From DATDRQ01 sp035291645 (GTDB lineage: Bacteria; Chloroflexota; Anaerolineae; Anaerolineales; UBA4823), in the NCBI GenBank assembly GCA_035291645.1, contig DATDRQ010000324.1, forward strand, positions 1-6,340: DNA of 6,340 nt. The letters are read 5' to 3'. Positions within the stretch are counted from its first letter, which is position 1, and each line of letters begins with the position of its first letter. The notes under the pieces were generated by a model, which had not been told where the DNA came from, searched no databases, and saw only the letters and a list, made by a program, of their open reading frames with translations. Both the position numbers and the translations under genes were made by a program. Below are positions 1-4,822 of this stretch, one piece after another.

Positions 1-27
1 TTCGTTGTTTTACCGGCATCCAGATAA

Positions 28-708
28 TTAATCTTTTTCCATGGTTCCGTGAGATTCGTGCGCGGTTGCTTGCCTTGATCCTTGCGGCTCTCCTGCGCCA
101 AAGAATTCCTCCGCCGTCGAGAAGCCCGGCTGGCTGATGCCCTCCCTGCGAATGACTTTCCATAATGTCAGCAATAGGATCTTGATATCCAACCAGAAAG
201 TCCAGTGGTCGACGTACCAGACGTCCAGGCGGAATTTATCCTCCCAGGAGATGGCATTGCGACCGTTGATCTGGGCCCAGCCAGTTATCCCCGGCAGCAC
301 CTCGTGCCGGCGAGCTTGCTCTGGGGCGTATCGATCCAGGTATTGCATCAGCAGCGGCCGGGGACCTACCAGACTCATCTCCCCGCGCAATACATTGAAC
401 AGCTCGGGCAGCTCGTCCAGGCTGGTGGAGCGGAGGAAGCGCCCTAATCCGGTCAGGCGCTTGGCATCTGAGATAGGGCGGCCTTCCTTATCGTGGATAT
501 TCAACATCGTCCGAAACTTATAGTTAATGAAGGGCCTCCCCTTCAGGCCAGGCCTCGTCTGGCGGAAGAGGACCGGACTGCCATGATAGAAGTAGACCAG
601 CAGGGCAACCAGCAGGATCAAGGGAGATATCAAAAGGCTCCCGACGAGCGAAGCGACCAGGTCGAAGAGGCGTTTTGAGTAGCGGATATCCGGGGGAAGA
701 AGAGGCAT
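28..708 (-). CDS. PglC-like phosphoglycosyl transferase (bacterial sugar transferase)
   Basis: Transfers a sugar-1-phosphate from a UDP-sugar onto undecaprenyl phosphate at the inner face of the membrane, the first membrane step of glycan assembly. Counting from ATG at 708 (226 residues), one hydrophobic segment at about residues 15-41 carries the Ser-Pro kink (28-29) that makes a re-entrant helix in monotopic enzymes. The catalytic Asp-Glu pair lies in SLDELPELFNVL (Asp98-Glu99), followed by the VGPRPLL and PGITGWAQINGRN signatures. The length fits the small monotopic class (about 200 residues), not the WbaP/WcaJ class with extra N-terminal helices, and the signatures closely resemble Campylobacter PglC as I recall it. 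The last 20 or so residues form a polar tail beyond the core. A TTG at 729 would add seven residues; neither start has a clear Shine-Dalgarno, and ATG is preferred. The sugar substrate cannot be read from the sequence. Confidence 0.93.
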   Translation of the reverse strand: MPLLPPDIRYSKRLFDLVASLVGSLLISPLILLVALLVYFYHGSPVLFRQTRPGLKGRPFINYKFRTMLNIHDKEGRPISDAKRLTGLGRFLRSTSLDELPELFNVLRGEMSLVGPRPLLMQYLDRYAPEQARRHEVLPGITGWAQINGRNAISWEDKFRLDVWYVDHWTFWLDIKILLLTLWKVIRREGISQPGFSTAEEFFGAGEPQGSRQATAHESHGTMEKD

Positions 709-767
709 ACCGGGTATCCATTGTACCAAAATACGGTCTGGAAGAACGGTCTTTTAGTGGAAAAGTG

Positions 768-797
768 GAAAACGCCCGCAATTAATCGGGCGTTTTC
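768..797 (-). terminator. Rho-independent-type terminator after the pilin gene
   Basis: A perfect 11-bp stem (768-778 with 787-797) closes an 8-base loop. Read leftward, its 3' arm ends in TTTTC and is followed by a second T-run (CACTTTTCC). It begins 29 bases beyond the pilin stop codon, so it should end the pilin transcript and insulate the downstream phosphoglycosyl transferase gene. Because the stem also begins with A-rich bases, it could work weakly in the other direction, but no rightward gene ends here. Confidence 0.8.
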
Positions 798-826
798 TAT
801 GGTTAGATCAGATGGCTGGGAGGGTT

Positions 827-973
827 TTAAATGTTTTGGATAATATTGGAATAGATATTCCCTAATGCCGGCCCGAACAGGTAGAGAATGATCAGCACTA
901 CGATTGCGACCAGGATAAAGATGAGCGCGTATTCCAACAGGCTTTGGCCGGATGTTGCGTTATGGGATTCCAT
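827..973 (-). CDS. Flp/Fap-family type IVb pilin subunit
   Basis: A 48-residue prepilin. It has a short polar leader (residues 1-9) ending in Gly, then QSLLEY, then one long hydrophobic helix to about residue 32 and a short tail ending in GNIYSNIIQNI. The Gly followed by four residues, Glu and Tyr is the prepilin peptidase (TadV/CpaA-type) cleavage motif of Flp pilins: cutting after Gly9 puts Glu at +5 and Tyr at +6 and leaves a 39-residue mature subunit. Flp subunits polymerise through this helix into thin adhesive fibres made by Tad secretion systems. A longer frame opens at ATG 1012 (61 residues), but the ATG at 973 has an excellent AGGAGG seven bases upstream and gives the usual short leader, so it is chosen. 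No tad assembly genes are in the window, so the gene is isolated here. I found no convincing leftward promoter upstream of it. Confidence 0.9.
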   Translation of the reverse strand: MESHNATSGQSLLEYALIFILVAIVVLIILYLFGPALGNIYSNIIQNI

Positions 974-980
974 TTTTATG

Positions 981-986
981 CCTCCT
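981..986 (-). promoter_or_regulatory. Ribosome binding site that sets the pilin start
   Basis: AGGAGG, part of AAAGGAGG, on the minus strand lies seven bases before the ATG at 973. This is optimal strength and spacing and supports the short 48-residue form over the 61-residue frame starting at 1012. Confidence 0.85.
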
Positions 987-1090
987 TTCGTTTTGATTTT
1001 ACTCCTATCCATAACATAGTTGTAGAGAGAAGCACAATAAACAACTCATAAATATTCTATTAAGCCGCGTGGATTAGATCACAATGTCGG

Positions 1091-1118
1091 TTGCTTTTTT
1101 AGGAGATTTGGTTATAAT
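1091..1118 (+). promoter_or_regulatory. Probable sigma-70 promoter for the lamin-tail protein gene
   Basis: A perfect -10 box TATAAT (1113-1118) sits 16 bases after a partial -35 TTGCTT (1091-1096), which matches the consensus at three of six positions. The predicted transcript would begin near 1125 and carry a leader of about 100 bases. The promoter lies in the AT-rich divergent region between the leftward pilin gene and the rightward lamin-tail gene. Confidence 0.6.
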
Positions 1119-1158
1119 GAGGTCAAGGTTTTATCGGTGGGGATATTGTTAGAACAAG

Positions 1159-1200
1159 TAATCTGATACCAGTTATCTCGGCTAACTAATTTAATCTGAT
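1159..1200 (+). repeat. Spaced direct repeats flanking a small inverted repeat in the leader
   Basis: The 9-base word TAATCTGAT occurs at 1159-1167 and 1192-1200, start to start 33 bases, about three helical turns. Between the copies is an inverted repeat, AGTTA (1171-1175) and TAACT (1183-1187), with a 7-base spacer. The block lies downstream of the predicted promoter and 17 bases before the ribosome binding site of the lamin-tail gene. It could be an operator or chance in AT-rich DNA. Confidence 0.35.
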
Positions 1201-1228
1201 CAGGAGCCTTATTTACAGGAGGGGTTCC

Positions 1229-3367
1229 ATGAGATTATTCCCTCTGCTCCGGTCCGCGATCGCTTCCGCGCTGGTACTATTACTCTGTGGGCTCATCTCG
1301 AGCCTGTCGTTTGCGCGGAAATCTTCCTGGCTGGATTCCTTCTTGCCCCTGGTCCTGCATAACTCGCGCCCAATTCCTGTACCAACCTACCCGATCCTGA
1401 TCAGTGAAGTCTATTACAACCCGGCGCTTACCGAACCGGAGGGCGAATGGGTGGAGCTGTTCCAGCCATTCGGGGTCCCAATCGATTTACACGAGCTGTG
1501 CGTTGGCGATGAAGAAAATTCCCAGGGGAGCGAGGGGATGTACCGTTTCCCAGTGGGGTTGTCCAGCATCCCGGGGAAGGCAATCGTGATTGCTAACCGG
1601 GCGGTCGTGTTCCAGGCACTTTACGGATTCAAACCGGATTTTGAATTCGTCGAGTCTGATCCGGAAGTACCAAACATGGAAAAAGAAACCTCCTGGTCGA
1701 CAGGGGCGATCAACCTGAGCAACTCCGGGGATGAGGTGCTATTATTGGGTCAGGAAGGCGGGCTTGTGGATGCTTTTTCCTGGGGAAACTCGACATTCGC
1801 CTTCGATCCCTCCCCTAAACCGGTAAAAGATGGCGATTCGATGGAGCGAGTGCCCGCCAACGTGGATAGCGATATGGCCGGCGATTGGACCGAGCAGCCT
1901 GCTCCCAATCCTGGACAGGTCCATTTGTCTCTGCTCACACCTACCCCCACCCGGACGGCTACGCCTTCCCGGACCCCGACTATCACCCCAACCCTCACGC
2001 CCACTATAACACCCCGGCCCTGCGTTCCAGCTTTGTTACTCGTCAGCGAGGTTTATTACGATCCAGCTGGTCCAGTAGACCCATCGGGGGAGTGGTTCGA
2101 ATTATTCAACCCGGGCGACGATCCTATTGACCTGTCCTGCTATAAAGTTGGCGACGAGGAAAGCGCGGGAGGCGGGGAAGGGATGTTGTTGTTCCCTCAG
2201 AATGCAGGTAATTCACTCTCTCCTGGGGGCCTCACGGTCATCGCATACCAGGCAAACGTCTTCTGGTCATCCTATGGTTTCTTGCCCGATTATGAGATCG
2301 TCGATTCAAATTCTGATGTCCCCAACATGGTCAAATACGCCAGCTGGGCGAGCGGCAGTGTCAACCTGAGCAACGGCGGCGATGATATCCTGGTGCTTGA
2401 CAGCCCCGATCAGCTGGTGGATGCACTCTCCTGGGGAAATTCAGGATTCGCGTTTGCCCCCTCGGTTCCGACTGTCCAGGAGGGTCATTCGCTGGAGCGC
2501 CGGCCTTCGGACCGGGATAGAGACATAGCGGGGGATTGGATCGACCAGGCGAACCCAAACCCGGGAGTTGCCAACCTGACAATTCCGACTCCTACGCCGA
2601 CCAGGACATCCACTGCGACATTGCTTCCCACCTTTACCCGCACTCCAACCCAGACCAGAACTGCGATACATACGCGAACGCCAACGCCGACCCGCACGGT
2701 GACTCCCACCCGGACACGTACGCCGACCAGGACAATGACGCCTTACCTCACCGCCACATCTACGCGTACACCCACTTCGACTCGGACACCGACGCCCACG
2801 CGCACCAGAACTCCGACCCGGACGCCAACCATGACGTCGACGCCATACACCGGATTGATAATTAATGAAATCCATGCAGAGCCGGCAGCCGGGATCGGAG
2901 ACGCCAACCACGACGGGTATGCTCATCTGGAAGAAGATGAGTTCATCGAGGTGGTCAACAGCACCGGCGCTCCCCTCGACCTGACCGGCTGGCAAATCAG
3001 AGACGTAATCGCCGTGCGCCACCTGTTCCCGCCCAATACCCAGCTCCCATCTGGCTGTGCGGTGCTGGTCTTCGGGGGCGGTTCTCCGCAAGGCGACTTC
3101 GGTCACAGCGTTGTCCAGGTTGCCTCGACCGGGTACCTTAGCTTGAATGATATGAGCGACACCCTTACATTGCGCGATAGCGGTGGAACTGTATGGGCTT
3201 CCTATTCCTATGGAGAGGAAGCAAATGAGGACCAGTCGATCACCCGTGACCCGGATATCTTTGGCGCCGATCCACTCATCAAACACACCCTGGCGGAGGG
3301 CTCCCAGGGAGCGATTTTTTCGCCCGGCATACGGGTGAATGGGCTCGCCTTCACTGGTTGTCCGTAA
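1229..3367 (+). CDS. Exported protein with three lamin-tail domains and Thr/Pro-rich linkers
   Basis: 712 residues, preceded by AGGAGG (1217-1222) six bases before the ATG. Residues 1-29 form a signal peptide (basic start, hydrophobic 10-27, likely cut after SFA29); a Cys at 20 lacks the small residue a lipobox needs before it. Residues 35-45 carry SFLPLVLHNSR. Three lamin-tail (LTD) immunoglobulin-like domains follow, at about 55-232, 268-450 and 543-712. The first two are clear duplicates (ISEVYY/VSEVYY, EWVELF/EWFELF, VPNM, NLSN, SWGNS, AGDW, PNPG). The third is diverged and holds a calcium-loop-like stretch at 558-569. They are joined by Thr-Pro-Arg linkers at about 237-263 and 454-540, flexible and possibly glycosylated. 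Bacterial LTDs occur in secreted proteins, often with nucleases or other enzymes, but no catalytic domain is visible here. No C-terminal anchor or sorting signal is seen. A surface adhesion or scaffold role is inferred only. Confidence 0.9.
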   Translation: MRLFPLLRSAIASALVLLLCGLISSLSFARKSSWLDSFLPLVLHNSRPIPVPTYPILISEVYYNPALTEPEGEWVELFQPFGVPIDLHELCVGDEENSQGSEGMYRFPVGLSSIPGKAIVIANRAVVFQALYGFKPDFEFVESDPEVPNMEKETSWSTGAINLSNSGDEVLLLGQEGGLVDAFSWGNSTFAFDPSPKPVKDGDSMERVPANVDSDMAGDWTEQPAPNPGQVHLSLLTPTPTRTATPSRTPTITPTLTPTITPRPCVPALLLVSEVYYDPAGPVDPSGEWFELFNPGDDPIDLSCYKVGDEESAGGGEGMLLFPQNAGNSLSPGGLTVIAYQANVFWSSYGFLPDYEIVDSNSDVPNMVKYASWASGSVNLSNGGDDILVLDSPDQLVDALSWGNSGFAFAPSVPTVQEGHSLERRPSDRDRDIAGDWIDQANPNPGVANLTIPTPTPTRTSTATLLPTFTRTPTQTRTAIHTRTPTPTRTVTPTRTRTPTRTMTPYLTATSTRTPTSTRTPTPTRTRTPTRTPTMTSTPYTGLIINEIHAEPAAGIGDANHDGYAHLEEDEFIEVVNSTGAPLDLTGWQIRDVIAVRHLFPPNTQLPSGCAVLVFGGGSPQGDFGHSVVQVASTGYLSLNDMSDTLTLRDSGGTVWASYSYGEEANEDQSITRDPDIFGADPLIKHTLAEGSQGAIFSPGIRVNGLAFTGCP
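1391..2566 (+). repeat. Tandem duplication of the lamin-tail module within the gene
   Basis: The first LTD copy (about 1391-1918) and the second (about 2033-2566) encode proteins alignable over nearly their whole length with few gaps. Shared blocks include SEVYY, GEW-ELF, PIDL, VGDEE, EGM, YGF-PD, VPNM, NLSN-GD, SWGNS-FAF, AGDW and NPNPG or APNPG. The DNA has diverged clearly, so the duplication is not recent. The third LTD (about 2855-3364) does not share these blocks and was probably acquired or diverged separately. Confidence 0.85.
1937..2014 (+). repeat. Thr-Pro linker 1 between LTD1 and LTD2
   Basis: Low-complexity coding sequence for TPTPTRTATPS-type residues followed by TITPTLTPTITP, about 26 residues. 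It joins the first two domains and is typical of extended linkers in exported multidomain proteins. Confidence 0.85.
2588..2848 (+). repeat. Thr-Pro-Arg linker 2 between LTD2 and LTD3
   Basis: About 87 residues made almost only of Thr, Pro, Arg and Ser, with recurring TRTPT, TPTRT and PTPTRT units. The codons vary (ACG, ACA, ACC, ACT; CGC, CGG, AGG, CGT), which argues for selection on the amino-acid pattern and not recent DNA slippage. The linker would be extended and positively charged, with many hydroxyl side chains open to O-glycosylation. Confidence 0.85.
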
Positions 3368-3373
3368 ATAATT

Positions 3374-3408
3374 GCATCGGGCTACCTTTATCCAAGGTAG
3401 CCCGATGC
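3374..3408. terminator. Perfect hairpin between convergent genes
   Basis: A 15-bp perfect stem (3374-3388 with 3394-3408) with a 5-base loop begins seven bases after the lamin-tail stop codon. Neither strand has a strong T-tract after the stem, so it is not a textbook intrinsic terminator. Its position between two convergent genes suggests it ends or stabilises both transcripts. Confidence 0.6.
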
Positions 3409-3422
3409 GTTGGGAGGAGGAG

Positions 3423-3438
3423 CCGGGCACTCGCCCGG
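3423..3438. other. Second short GC-rich hairpin
   Basis: A 6-bp perfect stem, CCGGGC with GCCCGG, around the 4-base loop ACTC, lies in the purine-rich stretch between the larger hairpin and the end of lexA. Read leftward it follows the lexA stop by about 40 bases and may contribute to lexA termination, but a T-tract is lacking. Confidence 0.4.
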
Positions 3439-3479
3439 TCGTACAGAAAGGAGGAGAAGACGCAGAAGAAGTGCTATCC

Positions 3480-4202
3480 TCAGGCGGGCAGTCCCTCCAC
3501 CTGGCGAATAACCATCACCACCTTCCCGCGGATCTCGACGACACTCGGGTCGTCGATGTAGATCGGATCCATGGTGGGGTTGGCGGGTTGCAGGCGGACG
3601 CGCCCATTCTCCAAATAGAAATACTTCAGAGTGGTTTCGTTGTTTTCGCGCAGCCAGATAGCTACCATCTCTCCGTTGCGGGCCTCGTGGGCAGGCTTCA
3701 TTATGACGATATCGCCATCATTGACCATGGCGTCGATCATCGAATCACCCTGGACTTCCAGGGCGAATAAATCGCTGCCCTTTTCTCGTGGAGGCAGCTG
3801 GCTGCGGACGATATCGATGCCGCTCTCCGGGTCATAATAAGGGAAATCCGATGAGGGGATGGGGGTGAGCTCACCGGCGGTGATGCGACCGAGCACCGGG
3901 ATGCGCAGCAATTCGCTGACTGCCTGGGCAGCCTGTTTGATCGGCGCGGCGATGGCTGTGGCCACCTCTTCCAGGGGCTTCAGGATGCGCACGCCGCGCG
4001 ACACACGCCTGTCGCGTTCGATATAGCCCATATCTTCCAACTGATCCAGGTAGTAATTCACCACTGATGTGGAGGAGATGTCCGTCTTTTCACAGATTTC
4101 CCGGATCGATGGGGGATAACCATTGTGATCCTGGAATCGCTCCAGCACTTCCAGGATGCGTTTCTGGCGGTCACTTAAGGTCTTACTACGTTTACGGGGC
4201 AT
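3480..4202 (-). CDS. lexA: LexA SOS repressor (self-cleaving, S24 family)
   Basis: Represses DNA-damage genes until RecA filaments trigger its self-cleavage. From ATG 4202 it has 240 residues. A winged helix-turn-helix spans about 8-72, with GYPPSIREICEKTDIS and recognition helix STSVVNYYLDQLEDMGYI resembling the Gram-positive type. The cleavage pair Ala109-Gly110 is in RITAGELTP, the nucleophile Ser154 in QGDSM, and the general-base Lys193 in TTLKYF. It is longer than the usual 200-215 residues: there is an Ala-rich hinge at about 76-100, and 44 residues separate the cleavage glycine from the serine (35 in E. coli as I recall). A TTG at 4238 would extend it by 12 residues, but a GGAGG lies nine bases before the ATG, so ATG is chosen. 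Its own promoter holds a matching SOS box, indicating autoregulation. It ends convergent to the lamin-tail gene and is divergent from the glycan operon. Confidence 0.97.
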   Translation of the reverse strand: MPRKRSKTLSDRQKRILEVLERFQDHNGYPPSIREICEKTDISSTSVVNYYLDQLEDMGYIERDRRVSRGVRILKPLEEVATAIAAPIKQAAQAVSELLRIPVLGRITAGELTPIPSSDFPYYDPESGIDIVRSQLPPREKGSDLFALEVQGDSMIDAMVNDGDIVIMKPAHEARNGEMVAIWLRENNETTLKYFYLENGRVRLQPANPTMDPIYIDDPSVVEIRGKVVMVIRQVEGLPA

Positions 4203-4211
4203 TTGCTGGTC

Positions 4212-4216
4212 CCTCC
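4212..4216 (-). promoter_or_regulatory. Ribosome binding site that sets the lexA start
   Basis: GGAGG on the minus strand lies nine bases before the ATG at 4202. It favours the 240-residue start over the upstream TTG at 4238, which lies close to the -10 box and would be poorly placed. Confidence 0.75.
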
Positions 4217-4249
4217 AAGAAATAAATAAAGGAAACAATTGTGCTATAA

Positions 4250-4278
4250 ATATAACACGAACATACGTTCTGTGTCAA
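4250..4278 (-). promoter_or_regulatory. lexA promoter
   Basis: On the minus strand a perfect -35 TTGACA (4278-4273) is followed after 17 bases by TTATAT (4255-4250) as the -10; TATATT one base later is an alternative. The predicted start is near 4243, giving a leader of about 40 bases with the ribosome binding site in place. Confidence 0.85.
4258..4271 (-). promoter_or_regulatory. LexA operator (SOS box, GAAC-N4-GTTC type)
   Basis: The + strand reads CGAACATACGTTCT, containing GAAC (4259-4262) and GTTC (4267-4270) with four bases between. This matches the Bacillus/actinobacterial SOS box consensus as known for those groups, and fits the Gram-positive-like recognition helix of the adjacent LexA. 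It lies wholly inside the 17-base spacer of the lexA promoter, so a bound dimer would block RNA polymerase. Confidence 0.9.
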
Positions 4279-4310
4279 GGAGGAATTTTGCCATTTTCCC
4301 CGGTTTTCTA

Positions 4311-4319
4311 TGGGATAAT
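4311..4319 (+). promoter_or_regulatory. Possible extended -10 promoter for the glycan operon
   Basis: TGGGATAAT has the TG-N extension and a -10 differing from consensus at one base. TTGCCA at 4288-4293 would be a -35 but with a 20-base spacer, too long, so the element would rely on the extended -10. The predicted start is near 4326, only about eight bases before the first ATG, which implies a near-leaderless transcript. This is the only rightward promoter candidate I see in the lexA-acyltransferase gap. Confidence 0.4.
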
Positions 4320-4333
4320 TGGGGAAGAGTTGC

Positions 4334-4822
4334 ATGAAGCGTGATTTCTATACGTCTCTAGTTTATGCTCGAGAAAATCGCCTGATCGGCCAGCTGGCAT
4401 ACCTGGCGTTAAAGCTGCTCGGGATTGAAATTCCTCGCTCGGTGCATGTCGGGGAAGCTTTCGAATTGGCCCACGGAGGATTTGGAGTGGTGATCCATTC
4501 CCGGACGCGCATCGGTAATCGGGTAAAAATATACCCTGGCGTCAATTTAGGACGGGCGGATATCTACCGGCCAGCGCACCAATCGAAATTCGAGGGGATT
4601 GTCATCGAAGATGATGTCATCCTGTCCCCGGGAGCGAAGATCTTGTGTTCAGAGGGGGTCTTATACGTAGGGCGCGGGACCGTTATCGGAGCTAATGGCG
4701 TGTTGCTTAATTCAACGGGAGAGGACGAGATCTGGGCTGGTGTCCCGGCTAGATGTGTGGGGAAAAGGGAGCCGGCAGCCCAACAGCTTCTCGATGCGCT
4801 CCAGGGAACTCCACGGGAATGA
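4334..4822 (+). CDS. CysE/WcaB-like hexapeptide-repeat O-acetyltransferase
   Basis: 162 residues from ATG 4334; a TTG at 4319 would add five. After a short helical N-terminus (about 1-35) comes a left-handed beta-helix of hexapeptide repeats: LAHGGFGVVIHSRTRIG (46-61, with His47 in the place of the serine acetyltransferase catalytic histidine), then VKIYPGVNLG (64-73). A loop at 74-88 follows, then more turns through IVIEDDVILSPGAKIL and GTVIGANGVLL, closing with the typical IWAGVPARCVG (133-143). Such enzymes move an acetyl group from acetyl-CoA to a hydroxyl. The fold matches serine O-acetyltransferase, but the long N-terminal domain of true CysE is missing and the gene heads a glycan operon, so sugar O-acetylation is likelier than cysteine synthesis. 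A weak GGGGAAG lies six bases before the ATG. Its stop overlaps the next start. The acceptor is unknown. Confidence 0.87.
   Translation: MKRDFYTSLVYARENRLIGQLAYLALKLLGIEIPRSVHVGEAFELAHGGFGVVIHSRTRIGNRVKIYPGVNLGRADIYRPAHQSKFEGIVIEDDVILSPGAKILCSEGVLYVGRGTVIGANGVLLNSTGEDEIWAGVPARCVGKREPAAQQLLDALQGTPRE

Noticed and set aside
709..729. TTG start of the phosphoglycosyl transferase
   Set aside because: No ribosome binding site, and the stretch contains TACAAT on the minus strand that could be a -10 box; the ATG at 708 suits the family length. Not fully excluded.
733..752. Direct repeat ACGGTCT (733-739 and 746-752) upstream of the phosphoglycosyl transferase
   Set aside because: Only seven bases in two copies, with no promoter placed convincingly relative to it; chance is the simplest explanation.
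1013..1090. Leftward promoter for the pilin gene
   Set aside because: Candidates such as TTGTGA with TAGAAT have a 19-base spacer, and TATGTT has no acceptable -35; none was good enough to annotate.
1287..1291. Possible lipoprotein signal (Cys20 in LLLCGL)
   Set aside because: The residue before Cys is Leu, where a lipobox needs Gly, Ala or Ser; a signal peptidase I site at SFA29 fits better.
2588..2848. CRISPR array or DNA tandem repeat
   Set aside because: The repeats are irregular, have no constant spacer length and lie within a continuous reading frame; they are protein-level low complexity.
2536..2865. Asp/His/Tyr-rich frame resembling a metal-binding repeat protein
   Set aside because: It is the shifted reading of the Thr-Pro-Arg linker DNA; the apparent repeats follow directly from the codons of the real frame.
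2441..3430. A 329-codon open frame antisense to the lamin-tail gene
   Set aside because: It lies wholly opposite a well-supported gene, has Arg/Gly/Cys-rich composition without any recognisable domain, and lacks a promoter or ribosome binding site. It arises from the stop-poor Thr/Pro/Arg coding sequence.
4753..4818. A 22-residue N-terminal extension of the glycosyltransferase
   Set aside because: It would overlap the acyltransferase by 70 bases and its residues have no family likeness; the ATGA overlap at 4819 is the normal operon arrangement.
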